From NCBI GenBank assembly GCA_019117525.1, contig DWZO01000067.1:18505-82504 (forward strand): a stretch of 64,000 bases of DNA, read 5' to 3'. The stretch's first letter is position 1. Every line of letters begins with the position of its first letter. This document shows, one piece after another, positions 15,249 through 23,589 of this stretch. Both the position numbers and the translations under genes were made by a program. This DNA comes from Allocoprobacillus merdigallinarum (lineage in GTDB: Bacteria; Bacillota_I; Bacilli_A; Erysipelotrichales; Coprobacillaceae). The notes below the pieces were generated by a model. It worked only from the letters and a program-made list of their open reading frames with translations. It did no database searches and was not told the origin of the DNA.

Positions 15249-15953
15249 ATGAAAATAATAACATTAAATATGAATATGTTTCGATATCTGATAGATGGAA
15301 GTTTCAATGAGTTTTTAAAAGAGTATCAGGCAGATGTTGTGATTTTACAGGAAGTAAGATCGTCTTTGGCTGATGAGGTTACATGTTATACACATAAGAT
15401 ATCACCTAATTTATATCAGGAAATTGAAAATATTAAAAAAACAATTTATTTAACAGTTGCTCTTTGTAAGGACGATACATGGCAAAAAGTAAATATAGAT
15501 CATTTTCATTATAATAATCGTTTTGTGAAAATAAAAAATGATGATTGGTCTATATTCGGTCTGCATTTGCCTTTACAAGATGATATAGATTCTTTATTGT
15601 CAATCATTCAAGAAAGTGACTGTGATATTATATGTGGTGATTTTAATGCGCATAGAAAATATTCACAGATTAAAAATTGGAAAGTGATAGACAATTTAAT
15701 AAATGACAAAGGATATTCTGATTTATGGGAAAAAGGTTTAAAAGAAGAAAAAGCTTATTATATTGATTATAAAGGTGAAAAGAAAAAGGCACATCAAGGT
15801 GACTTCTATAGAACATTTGTAGGCAATACACATATAGATTATGTATTAGCAAAAGCAGATATTCATTTGATAGATATCATTATTGATATGAGAACATTAG
15901 CTTTTACAGATCATTGTGCTATGATTGTCAATTGTAAGAAAGATAAATCTTGA
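15249..15953 (+). CDS. Endonuclease/exonuclease/phosphatase family protein
   Basis: 234-residue EEP-fold metal-dependent phosphoesterase (DNase I/AP-endonuclease superfamily). Motifs in order are ITLNMNMF, VVILQEV (metal Glu), GLHLP, CGDFNAH, HIDYVL and TDHCAM (catalytic His). The set is complete. The substrate could be nucleic acid or a phosphorylated small molecule. The AGGGTGAT before ATG 15249 is intact. Its presumptive -10 (TATAAT at 13535) now lies across the insertion sequence, so expression may be lost or driven from the IS. Confidence 0.8.
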   Translation: MKIITLNMNMFRYLIDGSFNEFLKEYQADVVILQEVRSSLADEVTCYTHKISPNLYQEIENIKKTIYLTVALCKDDTWQKVNIDHFHYNNRFVKIKNDDWSIFGLHLPLQDDIDSLLSIIQESDCDIICGDFNAHRKYSQIKNWKVIDNLINDKGYSDLWEKGLKEEKAYYIDYKGEKKKAHQGDFYRTFVGNTHIDYVLAKADIHLIDIIIDMRTLAFTDHCAMIVNCKKDKS

Positions 15954-16074
15954 AATAAATAAGAATATGAGAGGATTGATGTGTGAATAGTATTTTTATG
16001 TCATAGTTATATGAAATATGTTTTATAATAAATGAAAATAAAGTTATAAATATTTCTGGATATGAAAGCACAAT

Positions 16075-16111
16075 AAAAGTATATCTCTATTTATATAAAG
16101 ATATACTTTTT
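16075..16111 (+). terminator. Intrinsic terminator
   Basis: AAAAGTATATCT (16075-16086) / AGATATACTTTT (16099-16110), perfect 12-bp stem ending in T. It lies about 120 bp after the EEP gene. The rest of 15954-16185 shows nothing else. Confidence 0.75.
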
Positions 16112-16185
16112 ATGTTGTTTTGATTATTGGAATTTATAGTTTATGTGATATGAATTATGTTTTGTTAACATATAAAATATCATGA

Positions 16186-16353
16186 TTAATCAAGGTCTTT
16201 TCTATGAAAATAATACATAGCGGCTACAATAACAGCTGTTGAAAATAAAATGGCGTTGGCTATTTCGTTTCCAGGAATAAAAGTGATGAGAAGTTTCCCT
16301 AACATGAATATAAAAAAGCATAGACCAAATACAATGTAATGATGTTCTTTCAT
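16186..16353 (-). CDS. Small two-helix membrane protein
   Basis: 55 residues with two hydrophobic segments (YIVFGLCFFIFMLGKLLITF and AILFSTAVIVAAMYYF) and a charged C-terminus HRKDLD. GAGGTGAT stands 5 bp before ATG 16353; the frame runs 15 codons further upstream without an SD. Not recognised; single gene. Confidence 0.6.
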   Translation of the reverse strand: MKEHHYIVFGLCFFIFMLGKLLITFIPGNEIANAILFSTAVIVAAMYYFHRKDLD

Positions 16354-16530
16354 CTTTATCACCTCAATCTTAAATAAAGCATATATAATTTTCACCAATA
16401 AATCAATAGTTAAAATAGAAGTTTATATAAAATTAATTTTAACTTAACTATATTAGAAAGATAGGAATAACATGGCTATAGTATAATCATAGTTGATAAA
16501 CTGAATCTTTTTAGAGGTGAAAAGATATTG

Positions 16531-16970
16531 ATGAAGTCAAAAAGAATGGTGATATTTGTTTTATAATAGTATCTATAATACTTGTATTTATGATGATTAT
16601 GCAAAATATATCATTGAATAATGAAATACAAATGTATGAGAGTTTTTGGAATATTAAATTGCCATCAAAGACAAAATGTGTCTATAAATGGAATAATCAA
16701 GATTCCTTTCATGGAGAAGGCATAAGATATTCTAGATATCAATTATTAGAGAATGATACAAGTCTATTAACTGATTGTGATTATACTCAAAATAATGAAT
16801 TGGAAAAATCTGTTATTAATTTGATGAACGATTGTAGTATTCCAGATAAACAAAAAATTGATTTCAATTCAACTTATTGCTGGAAATACATACAACGTGA
16901 GCAGGATAGTTTGTTGATTATTTATTCTTTAAATATAAAGAGCTTGTTTTTGATACAGGATACAGCATAA
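16531..16970 (+). pseudogene. Frameshifted small exported or anchored protein gene
   Basis: GAGGTG (16514-16519) is followed by ATG 16531, giving MKSKRMVIFVL and then TAA. Reading resumes in the next frame as IIVSIILVFMMIMQN and continues to 16970. Adding one T to the T-run at about 16558-16562 restores a single 146-codon frame with a typical N-terminal membrane anchor followed by a hydrophilic domain (MYESFWNIKLPSKTKCVYKW). The 126-residue frame from 16590 is therefore the distal part of a broken gene. Function is not recognised. Confidence 0.6.
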
Positions 16971-17290
16971 AAAATGAAATGATATATTTGATAAAGTAGT
17001 TATTAAAGTCGATTGTTTTGTTAGTTGATAAATATATAAAGCTATTTTTGACCAAAAAAAGATTAAATAAATATATGTATGATCTATAATGTATTATGAA
17101 TGAGAATTCTCATAATTATCATACAATATTGAAATTAAAATTTACAATATAGTAAATATTATGGCTGATTCCGTTATTATAAATGCGATCATTATCATTC
17201 AATCCTTATACATTTTTGTTGTTGTATCTATATATGAAAGAATTGTATTCAAATCATAAATCTATAAATATATTTTGAGGAGTTTATTTT
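16971..17290. other. Intergenic region with palindromes, no clear gene
   Basis: Contains a 14-bp palindrome ATGAGAATTCTCAT (17100-17113) nested inside GTATGAT (17077-17083) / ATCATAC (17118-17124). A 32-codon hydrophobic ORF, 17161-17259 (+), begins MADSVIINAIIIIQ but has no ribosome binding site. I do not call a gene here. Confidence 0.5.
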
Positions 17291-17665
17291 TTATTCAATA
17301 ATCTCAATTGTTTCTTCAATATAACCATTGTTACTATCTTTAACTTCCTCATATGTCTTTTGATATATATAAGCTCTATATGAAAAGAATAATGTACATA
17401 TAACCAGAAATAATATAAAAATGTTTCTTAATGTTCTAACAAACTTTGCTTTCTTAACTAATTCATATACATCTTCTTGATTATAATAATCCATAATAAT
17501 TTCTTGTGGTGAACCCAATCTTTCAACAATTTCATCATAGTTTAATTCATGACTTCCATCATCAATATTATCTCTCAATTTATCAAGATATTTTCTTTCT
17601 TTTTTTCCACAATAAGCAAATAAGTATTGGCATTCTTTAAAGTAACGTTTTATATCTTTACTCAT
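17291..17665 (-). CDS. HAAS-domain membrane protein, PadR partner
   Basis: 124 residues: an N-terminal helical HAAS-type domain (KKERKYLDKLRDNIDD, then LGSPQEIIMDYY), one transmembrane segment (about 77-93, IFILFLVICTLFFSYRAY) and a short external tail. HAAS/DUF1700-like proteins are usually coupled to PadR regulators. Its start overlaps the PadR stop by 8 bp. Confidence 0.75.
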   Translation of the reverse strand: MSKDIKRYFKECQYLFAYCGKKERKYLDKLRDNIDDGSHELNYDEIVERLGSPQEIIMDYYNQEDVYELVKKAKFVRTLRNIFILFLVICTLFFSYRAYIYQKTYEEVKDSNNGYIEETIEIIE

Positions 17666-17987
17666 CTTTCCCCTCCATTAAATCATTAATTATGTTAATC
17701 ATTTCATTATATTCACTATAAATTTTATCAAGATATTCTTTTCCTGATGGTTCTAAACGATAATAAACTCTTGTCATTCTTTTACCGACTAACTTTTTTT
17801 CACTCGTTATATATCCAATTTCTTCAAATTTATAAAGAATGGGATACATGGTTCCTTCTTTTACATTAATTTTTCCATGTGTTCTCTCTTTTAATGTGTG
17901 TGTAATCTCATAACCGTAACAAGCTTTTTCATCTAGAATTTTTAAAAATAACATTTCTAACTTAAAAAAATTATTTTTCTTAGACAT
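17658..17987 (-). CDS. PadR family transcriptional regulator
   Basis: 109 residues. The winged helix includes LEMLFLKILDEKACYGYEITHTLKER, EGTMYPILYKFEEIGYI and the wing KRMTRVYYRLEPSGKEYL, all typical of PadR. AAGAGGTGAT before ATG 17987 fixes the start. The regulator and its HAAS partner form a two-gene operon divergent from a promoter at 18057-18084, a possible target. Confidence 0.9.
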   Translation of the reverse strand: MSKKNNFFKLEMLFLKILDEKACYGYEITHTLKERTHGKINVKEGTMYPILYKFEEIGYITSEKKLVGKRMTRVYYRLEPSGKEYLDKIYSEYNEMINIINDLMEGKDE

Positions 17988-18056
17988 GAAATCACCTCTT
18001 TGTAAATGTATCAAATATAATAAGTTAAATCAATATATAGATAAAATATATAATTG

Positions 18057-18084
18057 TTGACATATATTATAAACATGATAAAAT
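18057..18084 (+). promoter_or_regulatory. Divergent promoter upstream of padR
   Basis: TTGACA (18057-18062), 16-bp spacer, TAAAAT (18079-18084). It faces away from padR; the first supported gene downstream is the 58-residue membrane protein at 18272. Confidence 0.55.
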
Positions 18085-18271
18085 AAATTCGGAAAAAATG
18101 ATCGTGAAGATATTCATGGAAAAGTAGATAATGACTGGCCATTGTGTCTGCATTAAATATATTTTTGGATATAAAACTTTCTGTGATTTCTATATTATTG
18201 AGAATCTTATGATTTCCTAAATATCAATGTGCTAAAATACTATATTTGTAATGGATGAGAGGTAAAATATT

Positions 18272-18448
18272 ATGAAAATTCAATATGCATTATTATTTAT
18301 ATTCTATTTAGTGTTAATTTTTTATGTTATTGCTCTTGGTTTGAATTATATAGTGCCAAAAGATGTTATTACGCTTTTACAAATGAATATGGCATTGACA
18401 ATTACTTCATTTTTAGGTCTTGTTTTTATTATTTTTACAAAGAAATAA
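18272..18448 (+). CDS. 58-residue membrane protein
   Basis: MKIQYALLFIFYLVLIF begins a first hydrophobic helix. A short loop (NYIVPKDV) and a second helix (TITSFLGLVFIIF) follow, ending TKK. GAGAGGT at 18257-18263 gives proper SD spacing to ATG 18272. It lies downstream of the divergent padR promoter, so it may be under PadR control. Not recognised. Confidence 0.55.
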   Translation: MKIQYALLFIFYLVLIFYVIALGLNYIVPKDVITLLQMNMALTITSFLGLVFIIFTKK

Positions 18449-18466
18449 AGATTTTAAATTTACATA

Positions 18467-18540
18467 TGGTGCAAGTGATGAGAATTGAACTCACTCAGTC
18501 AGTTTGAAAGTTTGAAGTTCTATCATTGAACTACAGCTAC
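18467..18540 (-). pseudogene. Degenerate tRNA-Gly copy (anticodon position TTC)
   Basis: Aligns without gaps over 74 nt to the intact tRNA-Gly(TCC) at 18902-18975. About 15 substitutions, mostly G/C to A/T, have broken the acceptor stem (position 5-68) and two anticodon-stem pairs. The D loop and T stem still pair. The anticodon triplet now reads TTC. Flanking TTTACATATGG and CATACTCT match the intact locus too, so a segment larger than the tRNA was duplicated. Confidence 0.8.
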
Positions 18541-18855
18541 ATACTCTATAGCTATTGATGAAAGTATATCAATGTATAAAGGTTAATAAAAAATACTGTA
18601 TTTAAGCTATTTTAAAAGTATATCTTGGTATTATTTTTTATACTGAGGTATACTTTTTATATTTTTGGTATTATTTCAAAGTATAAAATATTGGTATATC
18701 CTCAGTGATAAACACTTCAATCCATGGATATCTATTTCATTCTGTAAGATAATGAATTTGAACATTTTCCAGTATTCTTTTTATACGTGATTATATAAAA
18801 AAGTGTGTTAACATCAAGAAATCTAAAAAAACAATGAAATAAGATTGATTATCAT
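18541..18855. other. Intergenic region without a gene
   Basis: AT-rich. It holds an imperfect hairpin AAAAGTATATC...GTATACTTTTT (about 18616-18658), arms related to the terminator at 16075-16111, and two copies of GGTATTATTT. No ORF with an SD was found. Confidence 0.5.
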
Positions 18856-18890
18856 AAAAATAAAAAACTCCCTATTTTCATAAGGAGTTT
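18856..18890 (-). terminator. Terminator of tRNA operon
   Basis: On the minus strand AAACTCC (18890-18884) pairs with GGAGTTT (18871-18865) and is followed by TTTATTTTT. Confidence 0.75.
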
Positions 18891-18901
18891 AACTTTACAT
18901 A

Positions 18902-18975
18902 TGGAGCGGGTGATGGGAATCGAACCCACGTAGTCAGCTTGGAAGGCTGAAGTTCTACCATTGAACTACACCCGC
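18902..18975 (-). tRNA. tRNA-Gly(TCC)
   Basis: Full cloverleaf on the minus strand: acceptor GCGGGTG/CACCCGC, TAGTTCAATGGTAGAAC D arm, anticodon loop CTTCCAA with TCC, T arm GTGGGTTCGATTCCCAT, encoded CCA. Confidence 0.97.
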
Positions 18976-18981
18976 ATACTC

Positions 18982-19059
18982 TGGGGCGGTCGATGGGAAT
19001 CGAACCCACGAAATGCCGGAGCCACAATCCGGTGCGTTAACCACTTCGCCACGACCGCC
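18982..19059 (-). tRNA. tRNA-His(GTG)
   Basis: Minus strand. Begins with the extra G-1 opposite discriminator C73 (hallmark of tRNA-His), anticodon GTG in ATTGTGGC, T arm GTGGGTTCGATTCCCAT, encoded CCA. First gene of a two-tRNA operon. Confidence 0.97.
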
Positions 19060-19090
19060 AGATCTTGTATACCTCAATCAGGCAAATACA

Positions 19091-19119
19091 AGTATATAAG
19101 ATTTTAAAGCATTTGTAAA
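19091..19119 (-). promoter_or_regulatory. Promoter of His-Gly tRNA operon
   Basis: Minus strand TTTACA (19119-19114), 17-bp spacer, TATACT (19096-19091), about 32 bp before tRNA-His. The remaining interval to 19321 shows no gene. Confidence 0.7.
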
Positions 19120-19321
19120 GTTATTTTTTTATTTTTTCAAAATTATTTTATTTGAGTATGAAAATAAGAAGTGTTATAAGTGAGAATCTCGTTAAAATTT
19201 GATAGTTATATAAGAAATGAGAGTTTGTTAAATAGTTTGAAATATGTAATCGTGATATATAAATGCTGTCTTCTTTATATGGGGATCATATCTCAATGAA
19301 GAATTCATACTTTCTTTTGCT

Positions 19322-20707
19322 TTATGATTGAATAGCAGGAATATAGATGATTTGATCGTCTTCTATTCCAAATAAATAGACTGGCTGATAGAAACCTTTA
19401 GAATCTTCAACATAGATGAGGTTCGCAGAATGAATAATGATTTCCTGATCCAAACTCATCATCCAATCCTGATTGAATTTTCCATCTTTTATAAGTTCAA
19501 AAGCCTGTTGTTGAGAAATGATGGGAAATTGTTTATAAGAATCATAAGTTTTTAAATCATAGTTTAAAGAGATAAGCGTTTTATTTGCGTTGATTTGACA
19601 AGAAATAGAGCCATTGAGGTATTGATGATCAACGATATCCTGAACTTCAAATATGTACTGTCCATCATCTAATGATGTAAAAGTAGCTTGTTGAGGAATT
19701 TGGATGCCTTCTTTTTGAATAATGTCTTTAACTTCTTGTTCAGTTAAATTGTCTTGTGGTGTATCTGATTCATTGGTATACCAAAGATGGAAAGTTCCAC
19801 CACTATAATCAATATTGGCTAGGATTTCTCTGTTTTGAGAATAGAAATAAATAGTTTCATCATAGATATCTGTTTGAGTATCATCAATAGTTAATCCATA
19901 CTTGTTGAAAAAAGGTTGAATGATATCATAACATTCATCTTGTGTATACTGTTTGGTTTTATAAACATCTTGCAAAGATGGCTCATCAGATAATGGAACA
20001 AGACTAGTCACTTCAATATGTGACATATCAACAGTTTTATAATAGTTTTGTTGCAGATTACCTAATTCCTGTTTAGAATAGGAAATAAATATAGTAGAGA
20101 AAGCAATGATTGTTAATAGGAGAGGTATTTGAGTCAGAAGTGTATGTATCATATTTGTTTGATGCTTTTTATATTTTTGATAGATGTAACGTCCTAGAGA
20201 ATAGAGTCCAAAACCTATCATACATCCTAAAGCATTATTCAAAATATCATCTATTTCAAATATACCACGATTGGTTAACAATTGTGTAAGTTCAATACAC
20301 AGTGTCAAAAGGATTCCAGCTATGTAAGTCAGCCACCAATGCTTCATTTTTGAAGATACAAGCGGTAATAAGAATCCTAAAGGTATAAACATACATATAT
20401 TTAAAATGATATTACGCCATTCACGCATATCAAAATGATTTATAGCGAGTCTATATGAGCTAAATAATTCAGTGCTGGCTTTCATATCAAAAGAATAGCT
20501 TGGACGACCTAGCGTTGCTATTATGACAACTAAGATATAGCCTATCAATAATCCTCTATAAATAAGTTTTTTGATATCTAGCGGTGTTTGTTGATATTTT
20601 TTTGATTTGAAGATATAAATCAAATAAACAATAGCCAGAATACCTACAATAAAGCAGGCTACTCCAACTGAAGGAATTGCTAATCTTAAAAATTCAGACA
20701 ATCGCAT
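19322..20707 (-). CDS. VanZ-like family membrane protein with large C-terminal domain
   Basis: 461 residues. The first 215 form a membrane domain with the VanZ-like signature (NIILNICMFIPLGFLLP, then ELTQLLTNRGIFEIDDILNN). The C-terminal 240 residues are hydrophilic, probably external, with repeats resembling PepSY-like stretches (QYTQDECYDIIQPFF; LTEQEVKDIIQKEGI). VanZ-type proteins occur in envelope processes; the precise role is unknown. AAAGGAGAA supports ATG 20707. Single gene. Confidence 0.8.
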   Translation of the reverse strand: MRLSEFLRLAIPSVGVACFIVGILAIVYLIYIFKSKKYQQTPLDIKKLIYRGLLIGYILVVIIATLGRPSYSFDMKASTELFSSYRLAINHFDMREWRNIILNICMFIPLGFLLPLVSSKMKHWWLTYIAGILLTLCIELTQLLTNRGIFEIDDILNNALGCMIGFGLYSLGRYIYQKYKKHQTNMIHTLLTQIPLLLTIIAFSTIFISYSKQELGNLQQNYYKTVDMSHIEVTSLVPLSDEPSLQDVYKTKQYTQDECYDIIQPFFNKYGLTIDDTQTDIYDETIYFYSQNREILANIDYSGGTFHLWYTNESDTPQDNLTEQEVKDIIQKEGIQIPQQATFTSLDDGQYIFEVQDIVDHQYLNGSISCQINANKTLISLNYDLKTYDSYKQFPIISQQQAFELIKDGKFNQDWMMSLDQEIIIHSANLIYVEDSKGFYQPVYLFGIEDDQIIYIPAIQS

Positions 20708-20875
20708 TTATATTCTCCTTTACTCATGTGTTGGTGAACATTATAACATATATAAGTCATATATCAAAAATCATTTTTGTATCATTCTGTCAAAATCACG
20801 TGTGATATGATATAAGCGGATAGTGATTGTCTTTATGTTGTGATAAAATATATATAAAAGATGGAGGGACTTATA

Positions 20876-21616
20876 ATGAAAGTAATTATGAATGCAGATG
20901 ATTTTGGTTTTTCAAAAGGTGTTAATTGAGCTATTTTAGAAGGATTTCAACAGGGGATTTTCACTTCAACAAGTTTAATGGTCAATATGCCTGGTTTTGA
21001 TCATGCAGTTTCGTTGATGAAACAATATCCTGATTTATTACATGTGGGGATTCACCTCGTTACAACAGCGCAATATTCAATTGTGAAAGGATTAAAGACA
21101 TTAACTGATGAAAATGATCATTTTTATCGTGATCCACAAATCATTGAAAAGAGTGATCAAAGTGAACTTGATTTGGAATATCAGGCTCAAATGGATAAGT
21201 TTTTAGCAACGGGTTTACATCCTGATCATATTGATTTTCATGTTTGTACAACACCTAAACAATTAAAGGCAGCTATGAAACTGGCTCAAAAATACAATTT
21301 ACCAATGCGTGCTCAAACACAGGAAATAGAAGCTATTTTAGCACAAAATGGTATTCGTTATGCACCATGCCATATTCCGGATTTTTATGATCATGGGACT
21401 GTAGAAATGTTACTGAAATTATTGAATCGAAGTTTAAAAGAACAAAGAGAAAGTGTTGAATTTGCTTTGCATCCAGCTTATGTTGATCAAACTTTATTAG
21501 AATTAAGCAGTTATAATATCCAAAGGGCAAAAGAATTGGCAACATTAATGGATCCAAGAGTTATGGGATTTATACAAGAGTATTCTATTGAATTCATTCA
21601 TTTTGGAAACATATAA
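20876..21616 (+). pseudogene. ChbG/YdjC-like carbohydrate deacetylase with internal stop
   Basis: GGAGGGA precedes ATG 20876. The frame reads MKVIMNADDFGFSKGVN, then TGA at 20927-20929, then continues in frame to 21616 (AILEGFQQGIFTSTSLMVN...). The N-terminal NADDFG carries metal-binding Asp residues, HVGIHL and HIDFHVCTTP are further family motifs, and the whole length (about 246) is normal. One nonsense substitution has split it. The downstream fragment from 20978 lacks the metal Asp residues, so function is probably lost. Confidence 0.85.
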
Positions 21617-21698
21617 AAATGAATTTGAAAATGTCATGATAAAAAATCCCATATTTTGTTGGATTATGTTACAATGAAAATAGGGAAGGAGAATATCT

Positions 21699-22544
21699 AT
21701 GAAAAAACTATTAAAAACGTTGTCGTTGTTATTAGCTGTTTTCTTATTAACAGGATGTATGAAAATGACAATCAATCTTGAAGTCAATGCTGATAAAAGT
21801 GTCAATACATCTATGGACTTTTTGATGGAAGAAAGTGCTTTGACAGCTTCGCAAATGACAAAAGAAGAATTTGTTGAACAAATGAAAGAACAGATGTTAT
21901 CTTCAGAAGAAACAAAAAATGTCAAAGTGACATCAATTGAAGAAACAATCAATGCATCAAATTGGGTTGGTGTACGTATGGAAGGGTTAGCTTCAACAGC
22001 AGATGAAATGGGAGTGAACATTACTGAAGAAACCATTGATGGTAAGGATTGTATAGTTCTTAAATTACCAATGGAAGATCTCAGTCAACAAATGGATTCT
22101 CAATTATTACAATCAGCAGATTACTCTGTAGATAAGATGAAAGCATTAGGTTTAGAAATGGTTATTAATGTCAAAATGCCAGGGAAAGCAACATCTAATG
22201 TAGGAACTGTTGATGGACAAAATGTGAAAATTGATCTTTTAGAATTAGTAAGCCAGTCTCATGCAACAAATGAAATCGTAATTTCATCACCAAAATCAGC
22301 TGGTATGGATATGACATTTATTTTTATTGGAATTGGGGCATTAGTTATTATTGGAATTGTTGTGTTTGTTTTAAAAAATAAAAAGAAAACAAAACAAACA
22401 TTGATAGAAGACAATATAGATTCTCAATTGGATCAACCTGTAGAGTCTACGCCAGATACGCAAACAGAAACAATTCAACAAGAACAGATAATAGAACAGG
22501 ATCAAAAACAACCACAAGATCATACAGATAAAAATAACGGCTAA
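21699..22544 (+). CDS. LppM-type lipoprotein with C-terminal membrane anchor
   Basis: 281 residues. The signal peptide ends in LLTGC (lipobox, Cys20). An external domain with KMTINLEVNADKSVNTSMDF resembles the LppM domain, a transmembrane helix spans about 208-225 (FIFIGIGALVIIGIVVFVL), and a Gln-rich cytoplasmic tail follows. It is anchored at both ends. GAAGGAG precedes ATG 21699, and the stop codon lies in the loop of its terminator. Confidence 0.8.
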   Translation: MKKLLKTLSLLLAVFLLTGCMKMTINLEVNADKSVNTSMDFLMEESALTASQMTKEEFVEQMKEQMLSSEETKNVKVTSIEETINASNWVGVRMEGLASTADEMGVNITEETIDGKDCIVLKLPMEDLSQQMDSQLLQSADYSVDKMKALGLEMVINVKMPGKATSNVGTVDGQNVKIDLLELVSQSHATNEIVISSPKSAGMDMTFIFIGIGALVIIGIVVFVLKNKKKTKQTLIEDNIDSQLDQPVESTPDTQTETIQQEQIIEQDQKQPQDHTDKNNG

Positions 22545-22556
22545 GCCGTTATTTTT
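22531..22556 (+). terminator. Terminator with the stop codon in its loop
   Basis: AAATAACGGC-TAA-GCCGTTATTT plus T run; the TAA of the lipoprotein gene is the loop. Confidence 0.85.
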
Positions 22557-22647
22557 AATATACACTATGATAATAGATAATCATGAGTAATAAAACAATT
22601 AATAAAATAGAAATCGTTTGATTGATTTTTTTAAACATATATTTCAT
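22555..22647 (-). CDS. 30-residue single-helix peptide
   Basis: AAGGTGAG stands 5 bp before ATG 22647. The product starts MKYMFKKINQTI and has one hydrophobic helix (SILLIVLLLMIIYY). It is convergent with the lipoprotein gene and divergent from dapF. A TATAAT lies about 50 bp upstream on the minus strand. The size resembles small membrane peptides or type I toxins, but no antisense RNA was identified. Confidence 0.4.
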   Translation of the reverse strand: MKYMFKKINQTISILLIVLLLMIIYYHSVY

Positions 22648-22743
22648 AGACTCACCTTATTTTTAATATATGCAAATATTTCAAAAGACTTTTCATTATA
22701 TCAAAAAAATGTTAATATATTTCAAAAAGATAGAGGTGAAAAA

Positions 22744-23589
22744 ATGCTGAAATTTACAAAGATGGAAGGACTAGGAAATGATTATATTTATGTAGATGGA
22801 ATCCATCAAAAAGTGGATATGACACCTGAGTTTATTACCCGCATCAGTGATCGTCATTTTGGTATTGGTAGTGATGGTATGATTGTGATTTTACCTTCAC
22901 AAAAATATGATTTTTTCATGCGTATGTTTAATCGTGATGGTAGTGAAGGAAAGATGTGTGGGAATGGGATTCGCTGTTTTGCTAAATTCGCTTATGATCA
23001 TCATTTAACAGATCAAACTTATTTGGAAATTGAAACATTGGCTGGGGTCAAAAGAGTCTGGTTACATGTTGAAAATGGAACAGTGCAGTCAGTCAAAGTA
23101 GACATGGGTCAACCGTCTTTGAATACGCAGGATATACCTTGTCTTTTTAATAAGGAACAAATGGTTGATGAACCTTTAAACATCAATCATCATATTTATC
23201 GTTGTACAGCTGTTTCTATGGGGAATCCCCATGTTGTAACATATGTTGATCAGCTTGATTTTGAAATTGAAAAGATAGGTCCATATTTTGAAAAAAATGA
23301 AATGTTTCCTGAATCAGTCAATACTGAGTTTGTTCAGGTGATTGATCGCCAGCATTTAAAGATGCGTGTCTGGGAAAGAGGATCGGGAGAAACAATGGCC
23401 TGTGGAACGGGAGCCTGTGCCGTCATGTATGCCAGCTATGTCAATGGATTATGTGACTCACAGGTTGATGTGGAACTTTTAGGTGGTATTTTAAATATTC
23501 AATATCAGGACGGACATATTTTCATGGAAGGACCAGCCAGAACAGTTTTTGAAGGAATAATGAATGAGGAGGATTTTAAGAATGTATAG
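22744..23589 (+). CDS. dapF: Diaminopimelate epimerase
   Basis: Interconverts LL- and meso-diaminopimelate for lysine and peptidoglycan. 281 residues with both catalytic cysteines: C72 in MCGNGIRC and C220 in ACGTGAC. TAGAGGTG sets ATG 22744 (the open frame from 22618 has no SD). First gene of a dapF-dapH-deacetylase-aminotransferase operon; overlaps the next gene by 8 bp. Confidence 0.95.
   Translation: MLKFTKMEGLGNDYIYVDGIHQKVDMTPEFITRISDRHFGIGSDGMIVILPSQKYDFFMRMFNRDGSEGKMCGNGIRCFAKFAYDHHLTDQTYLEIETLAGVKRVWLHVENGTVQSVKVDMGQPSLNTQDIPCLFNKEQMVDEPLNINHHIYRCTAVSMGNPHVVTYVDQLDFEIEKIGPYFEKNEMFPESVNTEFVQVIDRQHLKMRVWERGSGETMACGTGACAVMYASYVNGLCDSQVDVELLGGILNIQYQDGHIFMEGPARTVFEGIMNEEDFKNV

Noticed and set aside
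17161..17259. 32-codon hydrophobic ORF
   Set aside because: Toxin-like composition but no ribosome binding site and no supporting promoter; recorded only in the intergenic note.
20927..20929. TGA recoding (Trp or selenocysteine) in the ChbG-like gene
   Set aside because: TGA is used as a normal stop elsewhere in the window (e.g. the P1B ATPase gene), the family has no Cys/Sec at this place, and no SECIS-like hairpin stands out.
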